A stretch of DNA of 64,000 nt from Qipengyuania sp. ABI-127-1 (GTDB taxonomy: Bacteria > Pseudomonadota > Alphaproteobacteria > Sphingomonadales > Sphingomonadaceae). The DNA lies in NCBI GenBank assembly GCA_022953095.1, contig JALJCR010000001.1, positions 1,584,501 through 1,648,500 of the forward strand. The letters run 5' to 3'. Within the stretch, counting starts at the first letter, position 1. Each line of letters opens with the position of its first letter. Below the pieces are notes generated by a model that saw only the letters and a list, made by a program, of their open reading frames with translations, did not search any database and was not told the origin of the DNA. The translations under genes and the position numbers were made by a program. Below are positions 11,502-20,183 of this stretch, piece after piece.

Positions 11502-12220
11502 TCCGCTTCGTTACCGAGACCGGTTCCACCAATTCCGATCTCGCCGCGCAATTACGCGCGGGCGAAACGGTGGCCGAGGGGCAGTGGCTGGTTGCCGATC
11601 GGCAGCTATCGGGGCGAGGGCGGCAGGGCCGTACCTGGTTCGATGGCCGGGGCAACTTCATGGGCTCCACCGCAGTTCATATCGCCCCGCGCGATCCAAA
11701 TCCGGCGACCCTTGCGCTGGTGGCGGGCGTCGCGGCCTACGAGGCGGTCTCGAAGGTACTCGCCGACCCCAGCCAGTTGCGCCTTAAATGGCCGAACGAT
11801 CTCATGCTCGGCAATGCGAAGCTCGCGGGCATCCTGCTCGAACGGGAAGGCGATGCGATCATTGTCGGCATGGGGGTGAACCTGGCGGCGGCACCCGAAT
11901 TGCCCGATCGCAAGACAATCGCGCTGTCTGCGCTGGGGCCGGTGCCCGACCGCGACCTTTTCGCCCATGCGCTGGCCCGTGAATTCGATCGCGAGCTGGA
12001 GCGCTGGCGGACCTATGGGCTCGAACCGCTCGTGCGCCGCTGGGTTTCGGTGGCACATCCTGCCGGAACATCTTTGGTCGTCCAGCCACCGGGTGAAGGC
12101 CGGATAGAAGGAAGCTTCGCTGGTCTGACCGCCGATGGGGCGCTCTCGTTGCGCTTGGCCGATGGCTCCACCCGTGCCATCCATGCGGGCGATGTAATGC
12201 TCGCGAATGAGGAGAGTTGA
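11498..12220 (+). CDS. birA: Biotin--[acetyl-CoA-carboxylase] ligase
   Basis: This enzyme attaches biotin to the biotin carboxyl carrier protein through biotinyl-AMP. It shows the substrate-recognition TGSTNSDL motif, the nucleotide loop SGRGRQGRTW, and LRLKWPNDLML with the catalytic Lys. There is no N-terminal DNA-binding helix-turn-helix, so it is a ligase-only form (240 aa). I chose GTG 11498 because it overlaps the nuoN stop and places the conserved domain at the N-terminus; ATG 11459 would add 13 residues lying inside nuoN. Confidence 0.9.
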   Translation: MIRFVTETGSTNSDLAAQLRAGETVAEGQWLVADRQLSGRGRQGRTWFDGRGNFMGSTAVHIAPRDPNPATLALVAGVAAYEAVSKVLADPSQLRLKWPNDLMLGNAKLAGILLEREGDAIIVGMGVNLAAAPELPDRKTIALSALGPVPDRDLFAHALAREFDRELERWRTYGLEPLVRRWVSVAHPAGTSLVVQPPGEGRIEGSFAGLTADGALSLRLADGSTRAIHAGDVMLANEES

Positions 12221-12223
12221 GCC

Positions 12224-12997
12224 ATGTTGCTGGCAGCCGATGTGGGGAATACCAATGTCGTCTTCGCGCTGATCGACGGGCGCGAAATCAAGGCGCGCTG
12301 GCGCATCGCCACCGACCCGCGCAGGACCGGCGACGAATACGCGGTATGGCTGTTGCAGCTCGCCGAATTCCAGGGCTTCGACAAGGGCGATATCACGCAG
12401 ATGATAATCGGTTCGGTCGTGCCGCGGGCGATCCACAACCTTACCGTCCTGTCGGAAAAGTACCTCGGCATAACGCCCCTGATCGCGGGACAAGGAAGCG
12501 CCCAGTGGGGTTTCGAACTCGATATCGAACAGCCCAGTTCGCTGGGCGCCGACCGGGCGCTCAACACGCTTGCCGCCCATGCGAAATACGATGGCGACCT
12601 GGTTGTGGTGGATTTCGGAACAGCGACCACTTTCGACGCGGTCGACTTCACCGGAGCATATAAGGGCGGAATCATCGCACCGGGCATCAACCTCTCGCTC
12701 GATGCGCTGGTCGGCAATACCGCCAAGCTGCCGCGCATAGCGATCGACCGGCCCGACAGTGACAGCGTGATCGGCCGCAATACCGAAGACCAGATGCTGA
12801 TCGGCGTATTCTGGGGCTATGTCGGACTTATCGAAGGATTGATTTCCCGAATGAAACACGAAATCGGCCGACCGGCCAAGGTAGTTGCGACCGGCGGATT
12901 GGCGATCCTGTTCGATGATAACACCGCGCTTTTCGACGCGGTCGATACCGATCTGACGCTTGAAGGGCTTGCCATTCTTGCGGAGCGCGCAGCTTGA
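12224..12997 (+). CDS. coaX: Type III pantothenate kinase
   Basis: Catalyses the first step of coenzyme A synthesis, the ATP-dependent phosphorylation of pantothenate. Its 257 aa fit the CoaX family, which has an ASKHA fold. The phosphate-1 motif [11 protein letters not shown] is at residue 6, the substrate motif [14 protein letters not shown] mid-protein, and the DFGTATTFD phosphate-2 motif near residue 130. It lies 3 bp after birA, and its stop overlaps the TTG start of the RNase J gene. Confidence 0.95.
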   Translation: MLLAADVGNTNVVFALIDGREIKARWRIATDPRRTGDEYAVWLLQLAEFQGFDKGDITQMIIGSVVPRAIHNLTVLSEKYLGITPLIAGQGSAQWGFELDIEQPSSLGADRALNTLAAHAKYDGDLVVVDFGTATTFDAVDFTGAYKGGIIAPGINLSLDALVGNTAKLPRIAIDRPDSDSVIGRNTEDQMLIGVFWGYVGLIEGLISRMKHEIGRPAKVVATGGLAILFDDNTALFDAVDTDLTLEGLAILAERAA

Positions 12998-14643
12998 AGA
13001 AGGACTTCACTCCCGAAGACGAACTGCTCTTCCTCGCGCTCGGCGGCTCGGGCGAGATCGGCATGAACGTCAATCTCTACGGATGCCAGGGTCGGTGGCT
13101 GATGGTCGATCTCGGCATGACGTTCTCGGGCGATCAATATCCCGGCGTCGACCTCGTCTTCGCCGATCTCGAATTCATCGAAGACCGCGCCGACAAGCTC
13201 GATGCGATCGTGCTGACCCACGCGCATGAAGACCATATCGGTGCGGTGCCCTATTTCGCGGCCGATCTCGACGTGCCGATCTATGCGACGCCGTTCACTG
13301 CCGAGCTTGTCCGGCGGAAACTGCAGGAAGCCGGGCTGGTCGACCAGGTCGATGTGCATGTCATTTCCGACGATCACGGCAGCTTCGCCGTCGGTCCGTT
13401 CGAAATTACCTATATCCCGCTCGCCCACTCGATCGCAGAGGGCAATGCGCTGTTGATCGATACGCCGCATGGGCGCATTTTTCATACGGGCGACTGGAAG
13501 CTCGATGAAGACCCGATCATCGGCGAGCCGACCACCGAAGAAGAGCTGACCGAAATCGGTGATGAGGGCGTGCTTGCGCTGGTCTGTGACAGCACCAATG
13601 TCTTCAATCCCGCCCCCAGCGGATCGGAAGGCGCCGTGCACAAGGGGCTGCTCGAAGAAGTGCAGCGCCACGCAGGCAAGCGTGTACTGGTCACAACCTT
13701 CGCCAGCAATGTCGCGCGTTTGCAGACATTGGGCGATGTCGCGCGCGAAACCGGACGGCAGATATGTGTCGCCGGGCGTTCGCTCGATCGGATCATCGAA
13801 GTCTCTCAGGATAATGGCTATCTGCTGGACTTCCCCGAGCCGCTCGACTTCGACACCGCGATGGGCCTGCCGCGCGGCGAATTGCTGATCCTGGCCACGG
13901 GCGGGCAGGGCGAACCGCGCGCGGCGCTTGCCCGGATTGCCGACGAGAACCACCCGCTCGAACTCGTTGGCGGCGATGTCGTCCTGTTCTCGAGCCGCCA
14001 GATCCCCGGCAACGAAATTTCGATCGGGGCGGTGCAGAACAAGCTGGCCGCGCGCGGAATCACCATGGTCACCGATCGCCAGAGCATGATCCACGTATCC
14101 GGCCATCCGGGACGCCCCGAGCTGGAAGCGCTCTATGGCTGGCTGCGACCGGACATTCTCGTTCCCGTTCACGGGGAGATGCGCCATATGCAGGAGCAGG
14201 GCAGGCTGGGTAAGGCCAATGGCATTCCCGATCAGGTCGTGCAGCAGAACGGCGATATCGTCCGCCTCGCGCCGGGCGCACCGGGCAAGGTGGCCGAAGT
14301 GCGGGCAGGCAGGCTCGTTCTCGATGGCGATATCATCGTGCCCGCCGATGGCGAGGCGATCGCCATGCGCCGCCGGATCATGCGCGAGGGTGTGGTCATC
14401 GTTGCGCTGGACGGCGATCTCAATCCGCGTCTCGACAGCATCGGCCTGCCGCTGGACGAGGATTACGGGGATTTTCTCGCGGAAGCGGCGGACGATATCC
14501 GTGCGGCGATAGCGAAGCTGCGCGGGCGCGACCGGCGCGACGAGGCGAGCATTCACGAGGCCGCGCGTCTCGCCGCTCGCCGCGCGGCCCAGCGCTGGTC
14601 GGGCAAACGCCCGCAGGTTCGCGTCATTCTGCCCAATCTGTAG
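12994..14643 (+). CDS. rnj: Ribonuclease J
   Basis: A metallo-beta-lactamase/beta-CASP ribonuclease, with both endo- and 5'-3' exonuclease activity in the family, used in rRNA and mRNA processing; 549 aa. The metal motif HAHEDH covers residues 76-81; later motifs include [18 protein letters not shown] and [13 protein letters not shown]. The TTG start at 12994 overlaps coaX's stop (TTGA). The birA-coaX-rnj order behind nuoN is a familiar alphaproteobacterial arrangement. Confidence 0.94.
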   Translation: MKKDFTPEDELLFLALGGSGEIGMNVNLYGCQGRWLMVDLGMTFSGDQYPGVDLVFADLEFIEDRADKLDAIVLTHAHEDHIGAVPYFAADLDVPIYATPFTAELVRRKLQEAGLVDQVDVHVISDDHGSFAVGPFEITYIPLAHSIAEGNALLIDTPHGRIFHTGDWKLDEDPIIGEPTTEEELTEIGDEGVLALVCDSTNVFNPAPSGSEGAVHKGLLEEVQRHAGKRVLVTTFASNVARLQTLGDVARETGRQICVAGRSLDRIIEVSQDNGYLLDFPEPLDFDTAMGLPRGELLILATGGQGEPRAALARIADENHPLELVGGDVVLFSSRQIPGNEISIGAVQNKLAARGITMVTDRQSMIHVSGHPGRPELEALYGWLRPDILVPVHGEMRHMQEQGRLGKANGIPDQVVQQNGDIVRLAPGAPGKVAEVRAGRLVLDGDIIVPADGEAIAMRRRIMREGVVIVALDGDLNPRLDSIGLPLDEDYGDFLAEAADDIRAAIAKLRGRDRRDEASIHEAARLAARRAAQRWSGKRPQVRVILPNL

Positions 14644-14654
14644 GAGCCTTACCC

Positions 14655-14927
14655 ATGGAATGGACCAGCATTCTCGCGATCTATTTCCTGTTCTTCGTCT
14701 TCAGCGCCTTCGTGCTGCTGCCTTTCGGCGTGCGCACGCATGACGAGGCGGGTATCGAGAAAGTCCCCGGCCAGGCAGACAGCGCACCGGTGGAATTCCG
14801 GGGCGGACGGCTGTTGTTGCGCGCGGCCGTGCTCGCCGCTCTCGTCACGGCGGTCTATGTGGCCAACTACATCAATGGCTGGATAACGGTCGAGGACCTG
14901 ATCCTCTGGGGTCCCGACGCGGGGTGA
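14655..14927 (+). CDS. DUF1467 family membrane protein
   Basis: A 90-aa protein with two hydrophobic helices (about residues 4-24 and 52-72) joined by a short hydrophilic stretch starting GVRTHDEAG. It matches my memory of DUF1467, a family of unknown function often found next to rnj in alphaproteobacteria. It is 11 bp downstream of rnj, so probably the last gene of the long nuo-to-rnj operon. It ends directly against the stop of the convergent coiled-coil gene. Confidence 0.85.
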   Translation: MEWTSILAIYFLFFVFSAFVLLPFGVRTHDEAGIEKVPGQADSAPVEFRGGRLLLRAAVLAALVTAVYVANYINGWITVEDLILWGPDAG

Positions 14928-17552
14928 TTATTGCCGCAGGCGTTCGAGCGCCTGCGCCAGTACGACATAGAGCTTGCCCATATCGCTGCTGAGCAGGGTT
15001 ACGCTGACTGCATTGCCATCACGTGTCGACAGCATGGTGCGCAGCATGGATTCGAAATCATGGATGTAGCGGCTTACATGCTCGCGAAAATCCCGATCGG
15101 TATCATAGAGTTCCGCGATCTCGCGCGCTTCGGTATTGTCGACAAGGCGGACTGCGCGGCGAGTGAATATGCCGCGATCCCCGCGCAAATAGCTCGCCCA
15201 GGCGGTGTCGGTAACTTCGGTCGAAAGCACCTTCGCGATGTCGATTGCGTTGGAATTCAGGCTTTCCGTGATTAGCGCGACACGGCGCGAGAAGTCGTTA
15301 TCGACCTCCTCGCTGGCGCGCTCGCGTGCATGCGCGATGCGGCTTTCGAGATTGCCGGTCAGTTCGTTGACCTTGGCGAGCTGATCGCGGAGCTGGCGCA
15401 TGGAATCGCGGCCTGCTTCGGCTGAGCGTGCAGTAGCCTCGCCCAAAGCGGTAATCGCCTCTTCGGTATGTTCGCGCAAAGCCCTGTCGATTGCTTCCGC
15501 GCTCTGTTCCCCGACCTTATCCGCGATGCGGGCAATGCGTGTCGCCTGTTCGCTTTCAATCGCTGAAAGGGCGGTGCGGGCGCTTTCTTCCAACTGTGCG
15601 ATCGCGGCGCGCAATTCGCCGTGTACCCGCTCGGATAGTGTGGCGCTTTCGTCGCCCAAAGCAGCGACAGCGGAGCGCAACCGTTCGATACTGTCGATCT
15701 GAGCCACGGCGGTCTCGCCGAAGCCGGCCTGGAATTCGTCGACCGCACCCATCGCTTCGCGGCTGCGCAGCTCTGCGGTATCCATGCTCGCGGTCAGCGC
15801 CTCGCCCGCCGTTTTCGCCTGGTCGAGCAGATTCTTCACCTCCTCGGCACGCTCTTCGATACTGGCCAGACGATCCTCGCTCGCCGCCATTGCCACGGGC
15901 AGTTCGTCCCGGCTGTGCTTGACGCTCGCCTGTATAAGTTCGAGCAGGCGCACGCTGGCGTCGGTCAGGGCGGAGACTGCCTCATCGGTTCCCGTAAGCG
16001 CCTCCCGGCTTTCCGCCAGCTTGGCGTCGAGCGTGGCAATCCCGGAAGAGAGCTCCTGGCGGGCTTCGCGCCCTTGCTCGCTGACGGTGGAAAACGTCTC
16101 TCCGAGTGCGGCAATGCGGTCGGCAAGTTCTTCGCCTTCGGCGGCCATCAACGACAATTGCTCTGCTTGGGCGGCCCGGCGCTCGGCGATCACTTCATCG
16201 AGTTCGGCCAGGCGCTCGCTCATGCTGGTGCGCGCCTCGTCCTCGGTTTGAGATAGTTCGGCTTGGCGCCGCGAAGTTTCCTCCGCGAACAGGCGGTTGC
16301 GCTCGGCAATGCGCGCGTCGACCGTCTCGGCCTCGGCGAACAGATCCTTCAGCTTGGCATTGGCCGCGGCAATCGCCGAATCGTCGATCCGCGTAATCTC
16401 GGCAATGGCGTCGCGCAGCCGCTCCTGCATCGCTTCGACTTGTGCATTCCAAGCCGTCAAAGCATGCGCTTCTCCATCACGGATCGAGCTCGCTGTTTGG
16501 GCGGTTTCGTCTCTTAGACTGTCGAGGCGCTCGCGCAGGCTTTCCATGGCCGAATCCCGTTGGCGGGCGGCTTCGGCATCGGTTTCGGCCAACTCGCTGC
16601 GGAGCCGCTCGAACCGCGAACGGATCGAGGCGAGGGCCTCCACCTCGCGGCTGTCCAGCTCCCCGCGGAATGCTTCGCTGTTCGCGCGCAATTCGGCGAA
16701 ACGCTGTTCTGCGATCGTGCCGAGCTGTTCGGAGCGGTCCGATAATTCTTCAAGGGCGGCGTCGACCCGTTTCCGCAACGAGCCCACCTGTCGTTCGCTT
16801 GCCATCCCGAATTCGTTGAGCCGCTCGAACCCGGCGATCAGCTCGTCCAGTTGGCGCTGTGCCTCGCGGCCTGCCCCGCCGATCTGGTTCGAGACATCCT
16901 TGGCCGAAGTCGAGATGACCGGCAAATTGTCGCGCAGCCGATCCATATTTTCCAAGGCGGTGACACTTACGCGCGCAATAGATTCGACCTGCTCTCCATT
17001 GTCGCTGATCAGCGATTGCAGGCGATCGGCATGCTCGGACAGGCGATCTGTCGCCATGCGGCCCAGGTAATCGAGTTCGTTCGTTTGCGTGGCCAGGAAT
17101 TCGCGCGCCAGGCTGAGTTCGCGATTGACCGTGACGAGCCGGGTTTCCAGTTCCGCCGATCTGGCCGACAGGTCCTGAGCAACATCGGAAAAGCGTTTCG
17201 CTTCGCGCGTCGAATTGCGCATGGCCAGAAGCCATAGCGACACGATGAGTAGCACCGGTACAGCCCATTGGGTGACGATTTCCGTCCATCGGGACGGGGT
17301 GGGGCCGGCCAGTATTTCCAACTGGTGAGCCCAGCCGTAAAATGCCGTCCAACCGAACGTCGCCACTATGGCGAGAGTGGGGACAACCCACGCACGCTCT
17401 CTGGCCGGGTCCTCGTCCGCCCACCAATCCTCGTCGACAACCTCGTCATTCTCAAGCGAGGTTTCCTCGGTAACGCCCTCGGACCTAACGGCTTCCGGGG
17501 AACTTTCTTCGGTCGTCTTGTCGACGGCCTGGATTAGCGGACGCTTTGTCAT
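14928..17552 (-). CDS. Large two-TM coiled-coil protein, TipN-like
   Basis: 874 aa. An acidic N-terminus of ~50 residues is followed by two TM helices (about 55-74 and 92-111). Then come ~600 residues of heptad-rich, Ala/Glu/Arg coiled coil, and a compact C-terminal block ending with LLSSDMGKLYVVLAQALERL. Size, paired N-terminal TMs and coiled coil match the Caulobacter polarity factor TipN (888 aa), which marks the new pole. I call it TipN-like from architecture and my memory of the C-terminal motif. I chose ATG 17552, because a longer frame to 17663 would cross the divergent Hpt-like gene. A perfect CtrA box lies 33 bp upstream. The alternative is a generic coiled-coil envelope protein. Confidence 0.6.
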   Translation of the reverse strand: MTKRPLIQAVDKTTEESSPEAVRSEGVTEETSLENDEVVDEDWWADEDPARERAWVVPTLAIVATFGWTAFYGWAHQLEILAGPTPSRWTEIVTQWAVPVLLIVSLWLLAMRNSTREAKRFSDVAQDLSARSAELETRLVTVNRELSLAREFLATQTNELDYLGRMATDRLSEHADRLQSLISDNGEQVESIARVSVTALENMDRLRDNLPVISTSAKDVSNQIGGAGREAQRQLDELIAGFERLNEFGMASERQVGSLRKRVDAALEELSDRSEQLGTIAEQRFAELRANSEAFRGELDSREVEALASIRSRFERLRSELAETDAEAARQRDSAMESLRERLDSLRDETAQTASSIRDGEAHALTAWNAQVEAMQERLRDAIAEITRIDDSAIAAANAKLKDLFAEAETVDARIAERNRLFAEETSRRQAELSQTEDEARTSMSERLAELDEVIAERRAAQAEQLSLMAAEGEELADRIAALGETFSTVSEQGREARQELSSGIATLDAKLAESREALTGTDEAVSALTDASVRLLELIQASVKHSRDELPVAMAASEDRLASIEERAEEVKNLLDQAKTAGEALTASMDTAELRSREAMGAVDEFQAGFGETAVAQIDSIERLRSAVAALGDESATLSERVHGELRAAIAQLEESARTALSAIESEQATRIARIADKVGEQSAEAIDRALREHTEEAITALGEATARSAEAGRDSMRQLRDQLAKVNELTGNLESRIAHARERASEEVDNDFSRRVALITESLNSNAIDIAKVLSTEVTDTAWASYLRGDRGIFTRRAVRLVDNTEAREIAELYDTDRDFREHVSRYIHDFESMLRTMLSTRDGNAVSVTLLSSDMGKLYVVLAQALERLRQ

Positions 17553-17584
17553 GATTGCGAAATCTATCACCAAAGCGACCGGGC

Positions 17585-17601
17585 TTAAACCACAATTAAC
17601 C
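17585..17601. promoter_or_regulatory. CtrA-type binding site (TTAA-N7-TTAACC)
   Basis: TTAA at 17585-17588, a 7-base spacer, then TTAA at 17596-17599 followed by CC. This exactly fits the alphaproteobacterial CtrA consensus TTAA-N7-TTAA. It lies in the 71-bp gap between two divergent genes, 33 bp before the TipN-like start and 23 bp before the Hpt-like start, so it could serve both. Confidence 0.65.
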
Positions 17602-17623
17602 GCGTCGAGGGCATAGGGTATCG

Positions 17624-17920
17624 ATGGCCTATCATTCTGCCGAATTCGACGCCGCCCTGGCAACGGCGGCGGGCGACGATCCTTCGCTCCAGGGCGAGCT
17701 GCGCGCGGCTTTCGCAGGCAGCGTGGTTCGGCAACTGGATTTGCTGCGCCGTGCCCGCTGCGATGCCAATTGGGAAGTCGCTGCGGACAAGCTGCACGCT
17801 GTCGCCGCAGGCTTTCATGCCGTGGAACTGATGGGTTTGGCCGACGAGGCGCGTTTGGCGGCTCCCGGGGAGCCTACTGTTCTGCGCCGCATCGATGCTT
17901 TTGCCGAGGCTCTCGCCTGA
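17624..17920 (+). CDS. Hpt-domain-like protein with Asp at the phospho-His position
   Basis: A 98-aa all-helical protein whose middle resembles the Hpt signature (consensus AHxLKGxAxxxG). The matching residues here are ADKLHAVAAGFHA (53-65), so the phospho-accepting His is Asp55. His58 falls where the family has Lys. It may therefore be a degenerate phosphotransfer or docking domain. It starts at ATG 17624, with an AGGG stretch upstream, right after a CtrA box. It heads an apparent + strand operon that continues to the kinase-like gene at 20180. The Hpt assignment is by motif shape only. Confidence 0.6.
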   Translation: MAYHSAEFDAALATAAGDDPSLQGELRAAFAGSVVRQLDLLRRARCDANWEVAADKLHAVAAGFHAVELMGLADEARLAAPGEPTVLRRIDAFAEALA

Positions 17921-18006
17921 GGGTAAATTGGCTGCGCGACTTGGCTTGTGGTGGAAGACCGCCCTAGAAGATGGGTTCGTCCAAAACGTCGCAACCGGAG
18001 TGAAGC

Positions 18007-19185
18007 GTGCGCGTCGCCCTGCTGTCCGTGCTCGATGGCCAATCAGAACCGCGCAAGACAGGAGCGCCCTTCCGTATGCTCGCCGGTGCGCGCCTCGTGG
18101 AGCGGCAGCTCGATATCGCGCTAGCTGCGGGATGCGAGGTCATAGCGTGTCTGGCAGACACGGTGGGGCGCGAAGTGATCGAGCTGCAACACCGGGCCGA
18201 AGCGGGGGGCGCGCGCTTCATCGCGCTGCACGAACCGCGTAAGCTGTCCGGAATGGTCACGGCAAGCGACGAATTGCTGGTCCTGGCGCCAGGCGTATTG
18301 CCCCATGAGGATGCGGTGCTGCGGCATCTGGCAAAGCCCGGCGTGCTCGTTTTTCCCGCCGATCCCGCAGTCGATCGAGGGTACGAGAGGATCGATGCGC
18401 ATTTCGCGTGGGCGGGAACTCTGCTGGTTCGAGGCAATGCCGTCGAGCATCTGGCGCAGCTACCCGACGATGTGGACACTCCTTCCGCGCTTCTGCGGAT
18501 CGCCCTGCAATCGGGCGTGCGCACGCATCCACTTGAAATGCGCCTGCTCGACGAGAATGTCTGGCTGCGCGATCCCTCTCCCGAGGAGCTTGCGGATAGA
18601 GAGCGGAGCTGGGTGGCCGGTCATGCCGATGTCGCGCCATTCACGGCACCCGGCCTTGCCATTGCGGAGCGTATGGGCGCCCGCCTCGCGCGCGATACGC
18701 CGGGAGAGCGCCTGCCGCGCTTTCTGGCGCTGGGCACCGTTGCCGCAAGCCTGCTCGCTTTGTCTCTAGGCCTGGCAGGGTGGGTGTCCTCGGCCTTCGC
18801 TCTGGCCGCGTTGGCGGTAACGCTGTTCGCAATGGAGGGAGTCGTTCGGCGGGTCACCACTGCCGGACAGGTCCGTCCGCGCGTTCCGATGATCGTGCAG
18901 ATTCTAACTGTCCTGATCGATCCCCTGATCGTCCTGCTCATCGCTCTCGCATCTCCCGAAGACACCCAATGGCTGCGTCTCTTCGTGCCCGCGATCCTGA
19001 TCGGTCTGTTGCATCTCGGGGAACGGGTCAGTGCACTGCGCTGGCGACGGAGCTACGCCGATCGGGTAGTGCTGGTTTCGATACTGCTTCCCGCAGTCCT
19101 GCTCGGCATCGTTCAGCCCGTCGTCGGGGCTTTGGCGCTCGCGGTTTTGATATCGATTTTCGTGACTTCGGACCCCAGGAACTAA
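18007..19185 (+). CDS. Membrane protein with nucleotidyltransferase-like N-terminal domain
   Basis: 392 aa with a GTG start. Residues 1-~200 look like a GT-A nucleotidyltransferase fold: an opening beta strand, then GAPFRMLAGARLVERQLDIA and an AGCEVIACLA strand, as in MobA-like or cytidylyltransferase proteins. No full catalytic metal motif is evident. Residues ~235-390 hold five or six TM helices. The layout recalls proteins in which a sugar-phosphate nucleotidyltransferase precedes a CDP-alcohol phosphotransferase, but I do not see the CDP-alcohol signature. It lies 86 bp after the Hpt-like gene and 35 bp before the next. Function is unknown. Confidence 0.6.
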   Translation: MRVALLSVLDGQSEPRKTGAPFRMLAGARLVERQLDIALAAGCEVIACLADTVGREVIELQHRAEAGGARFIALHEPRKLSGMVTASDELLVLAPGVLPHEDAVLRHLAKPGVLVFPADPAVDRGYERIDAHFAWAGTLLVRGNAVEHLAQLPDDVDTPSALLRIALQSGVRTHPLEMRLLDENVWLRDPSPEELADRERSWVAGHADVAPFTAPGLAIAERMGARLARDTPGERLPRFLALGTVAASLLALSLGLAGWVSSAFALAALAVTLFAMEGVVRRVTTAGQVRPRVPMIVQILTVLIDPLIVLLIALASPEDTQWLRLFVPAILIGLLHLGERVSALRWRRSYADRVVLVSILLPAVLLGIVQPVVGALALAVLISIFVTSDPRN

Positions 19186-19200
19186 CGCTCGCTTAACCAT
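19182..19200 (+). promoter_or_regulatory. Probable CtrA box (CTAA-N7-TTAACCAT)
   Basis: CTAA at 19182-19185, 7 bases, then TTAA at 19193-19196 followed by CCAT. It has one mismatch to TTAA-N7-TTAA. It overlaps the end of the preceding gene and sits 20 bp before the ATG at 19221. It would place the unknown helical protein and the kinase-like protein under the same cell-cycle control as the divergent pair at 17.6 kb. Confidence 0.5.
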
Positions 19201-19220
19201 GCCGCTGCTAATTTCGCACT

Positions 19221-20183
19221 ATGCCGATGCCTGATGCAGCATCCCCCGGGGTCACCGACGACCAGGAGCCCCTGCGCGATGCACTCGCGCGGGGCAACGC
19301 CGCGCTTGCGCGGATCGGGCCGATACTGACGCACCTGATCGCCACTCCGGATCACTCGCTATTCAGCGACGAGATCATCGCTCGAGTCCGCGGCATGTGT
19401 CATAGCCTTGCCTGGCAGGCCCTGCGCGCCCAGGCCGAGGCGGCCGGACAAGTGGGTAGCGAGACCTTTGCCGAACGCCATGGCGAAGACCTTGCCAAGC
19501 ATTTCTTCAACAGCCCTTCTTTGCTCGCGCATTGTCATGCGCTTGCGCTCGAATGGCAGCTCACGGAAAAGCTGGAGGTGCAATACGGGATCGATCCGGT
19601 TCTCTCTCCACTGGTTCAGGAACTGATCGCCGCGCCCGATAGCGGGCTCGCCAGCGCTGCCATGGCCTTGCTGACCTCGCAGGCGCGCTTCGCCCAGGCG
19701 CAGCGCCGGATGGAGCTACCTCTGGCGGAGTTGCCGGGCGACCTGTTCCATGATCTGCTGATGGGGTGGCGCGCCTATGGTGGCCAGTTACGCTCCGACG
19801 CCATGATTCGAGCTGAGGCGAAGCTGCGCAATGCCTTCGACGAGGGGGCGGGCCGGTTGGCCCTGCTGGCGCGGGTCGTGGCGGGTATGGGCAATACCGC
19901 ATTGAGGGCACTGGACATCGATCAGGCGGGTACCGCATTGTATCTGACCGCGCTTGCCGTGCGATCGGGGCAGTCGCGGACCGCAGCCGTCCTGTCCACC
20001 AACCATCAGCAAACGGCCCGCCTGGCACTGGGGTTGCGGGCAGCAGGCCTCGATAGCGCCGACGTCGAGCGCCAGGTGTTGCGCCTTGTGCCCAAAGCGT
20101 TTCCCCCGCGGGAAATCGCCGGTATCGCCGCCGAGGAGGCGCGCTGTTTGCTTGCCGAGTCGGCACTTCCGGGAATGGCATGA
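19221..20183 (+). CDS. Hypothetical alpha-helical protein upstream of a histidine-kinase-like gene
   Basis: 320 aa with no signal peptide, no TM helix and no motif I recognise. It looks almost wholly helical and Ala/Leu-rich, like a cytosolic scaffold. It overlaps the kinase-like gene by 4 bp (ATGA), so the two are probably made in fixed ratio and may interact. A CtrA-like box immediately precedes it. Confidence 0.6.
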   Translation: MPMPDAASPGVTDDQEPLRDALARGNAALARIGPILTHLIATPDHSLFSDEIIARVRGMCHSLAWQALRAQAEAAGQVGSETFAERHGEDLAKHFFNSPSLLAHCHALALEWQLTEKLEVQYGIDPVLSPLVQELIAAPDSGLASAAMALLTSQARFAQAQRRMELPLAELPGDLFHDLLMGWRAYGGQLRSDAMIRAEAKLRNAFDEGAGRLALLARVVAGMGNTALRALDIDQAGTALYLTALAVRSGQSRTAAVLSTNHQQTARLALGLRAAGLDSADVERQVLRLVPKAFPPREIAGIAAEEARCLLAESALPGMA

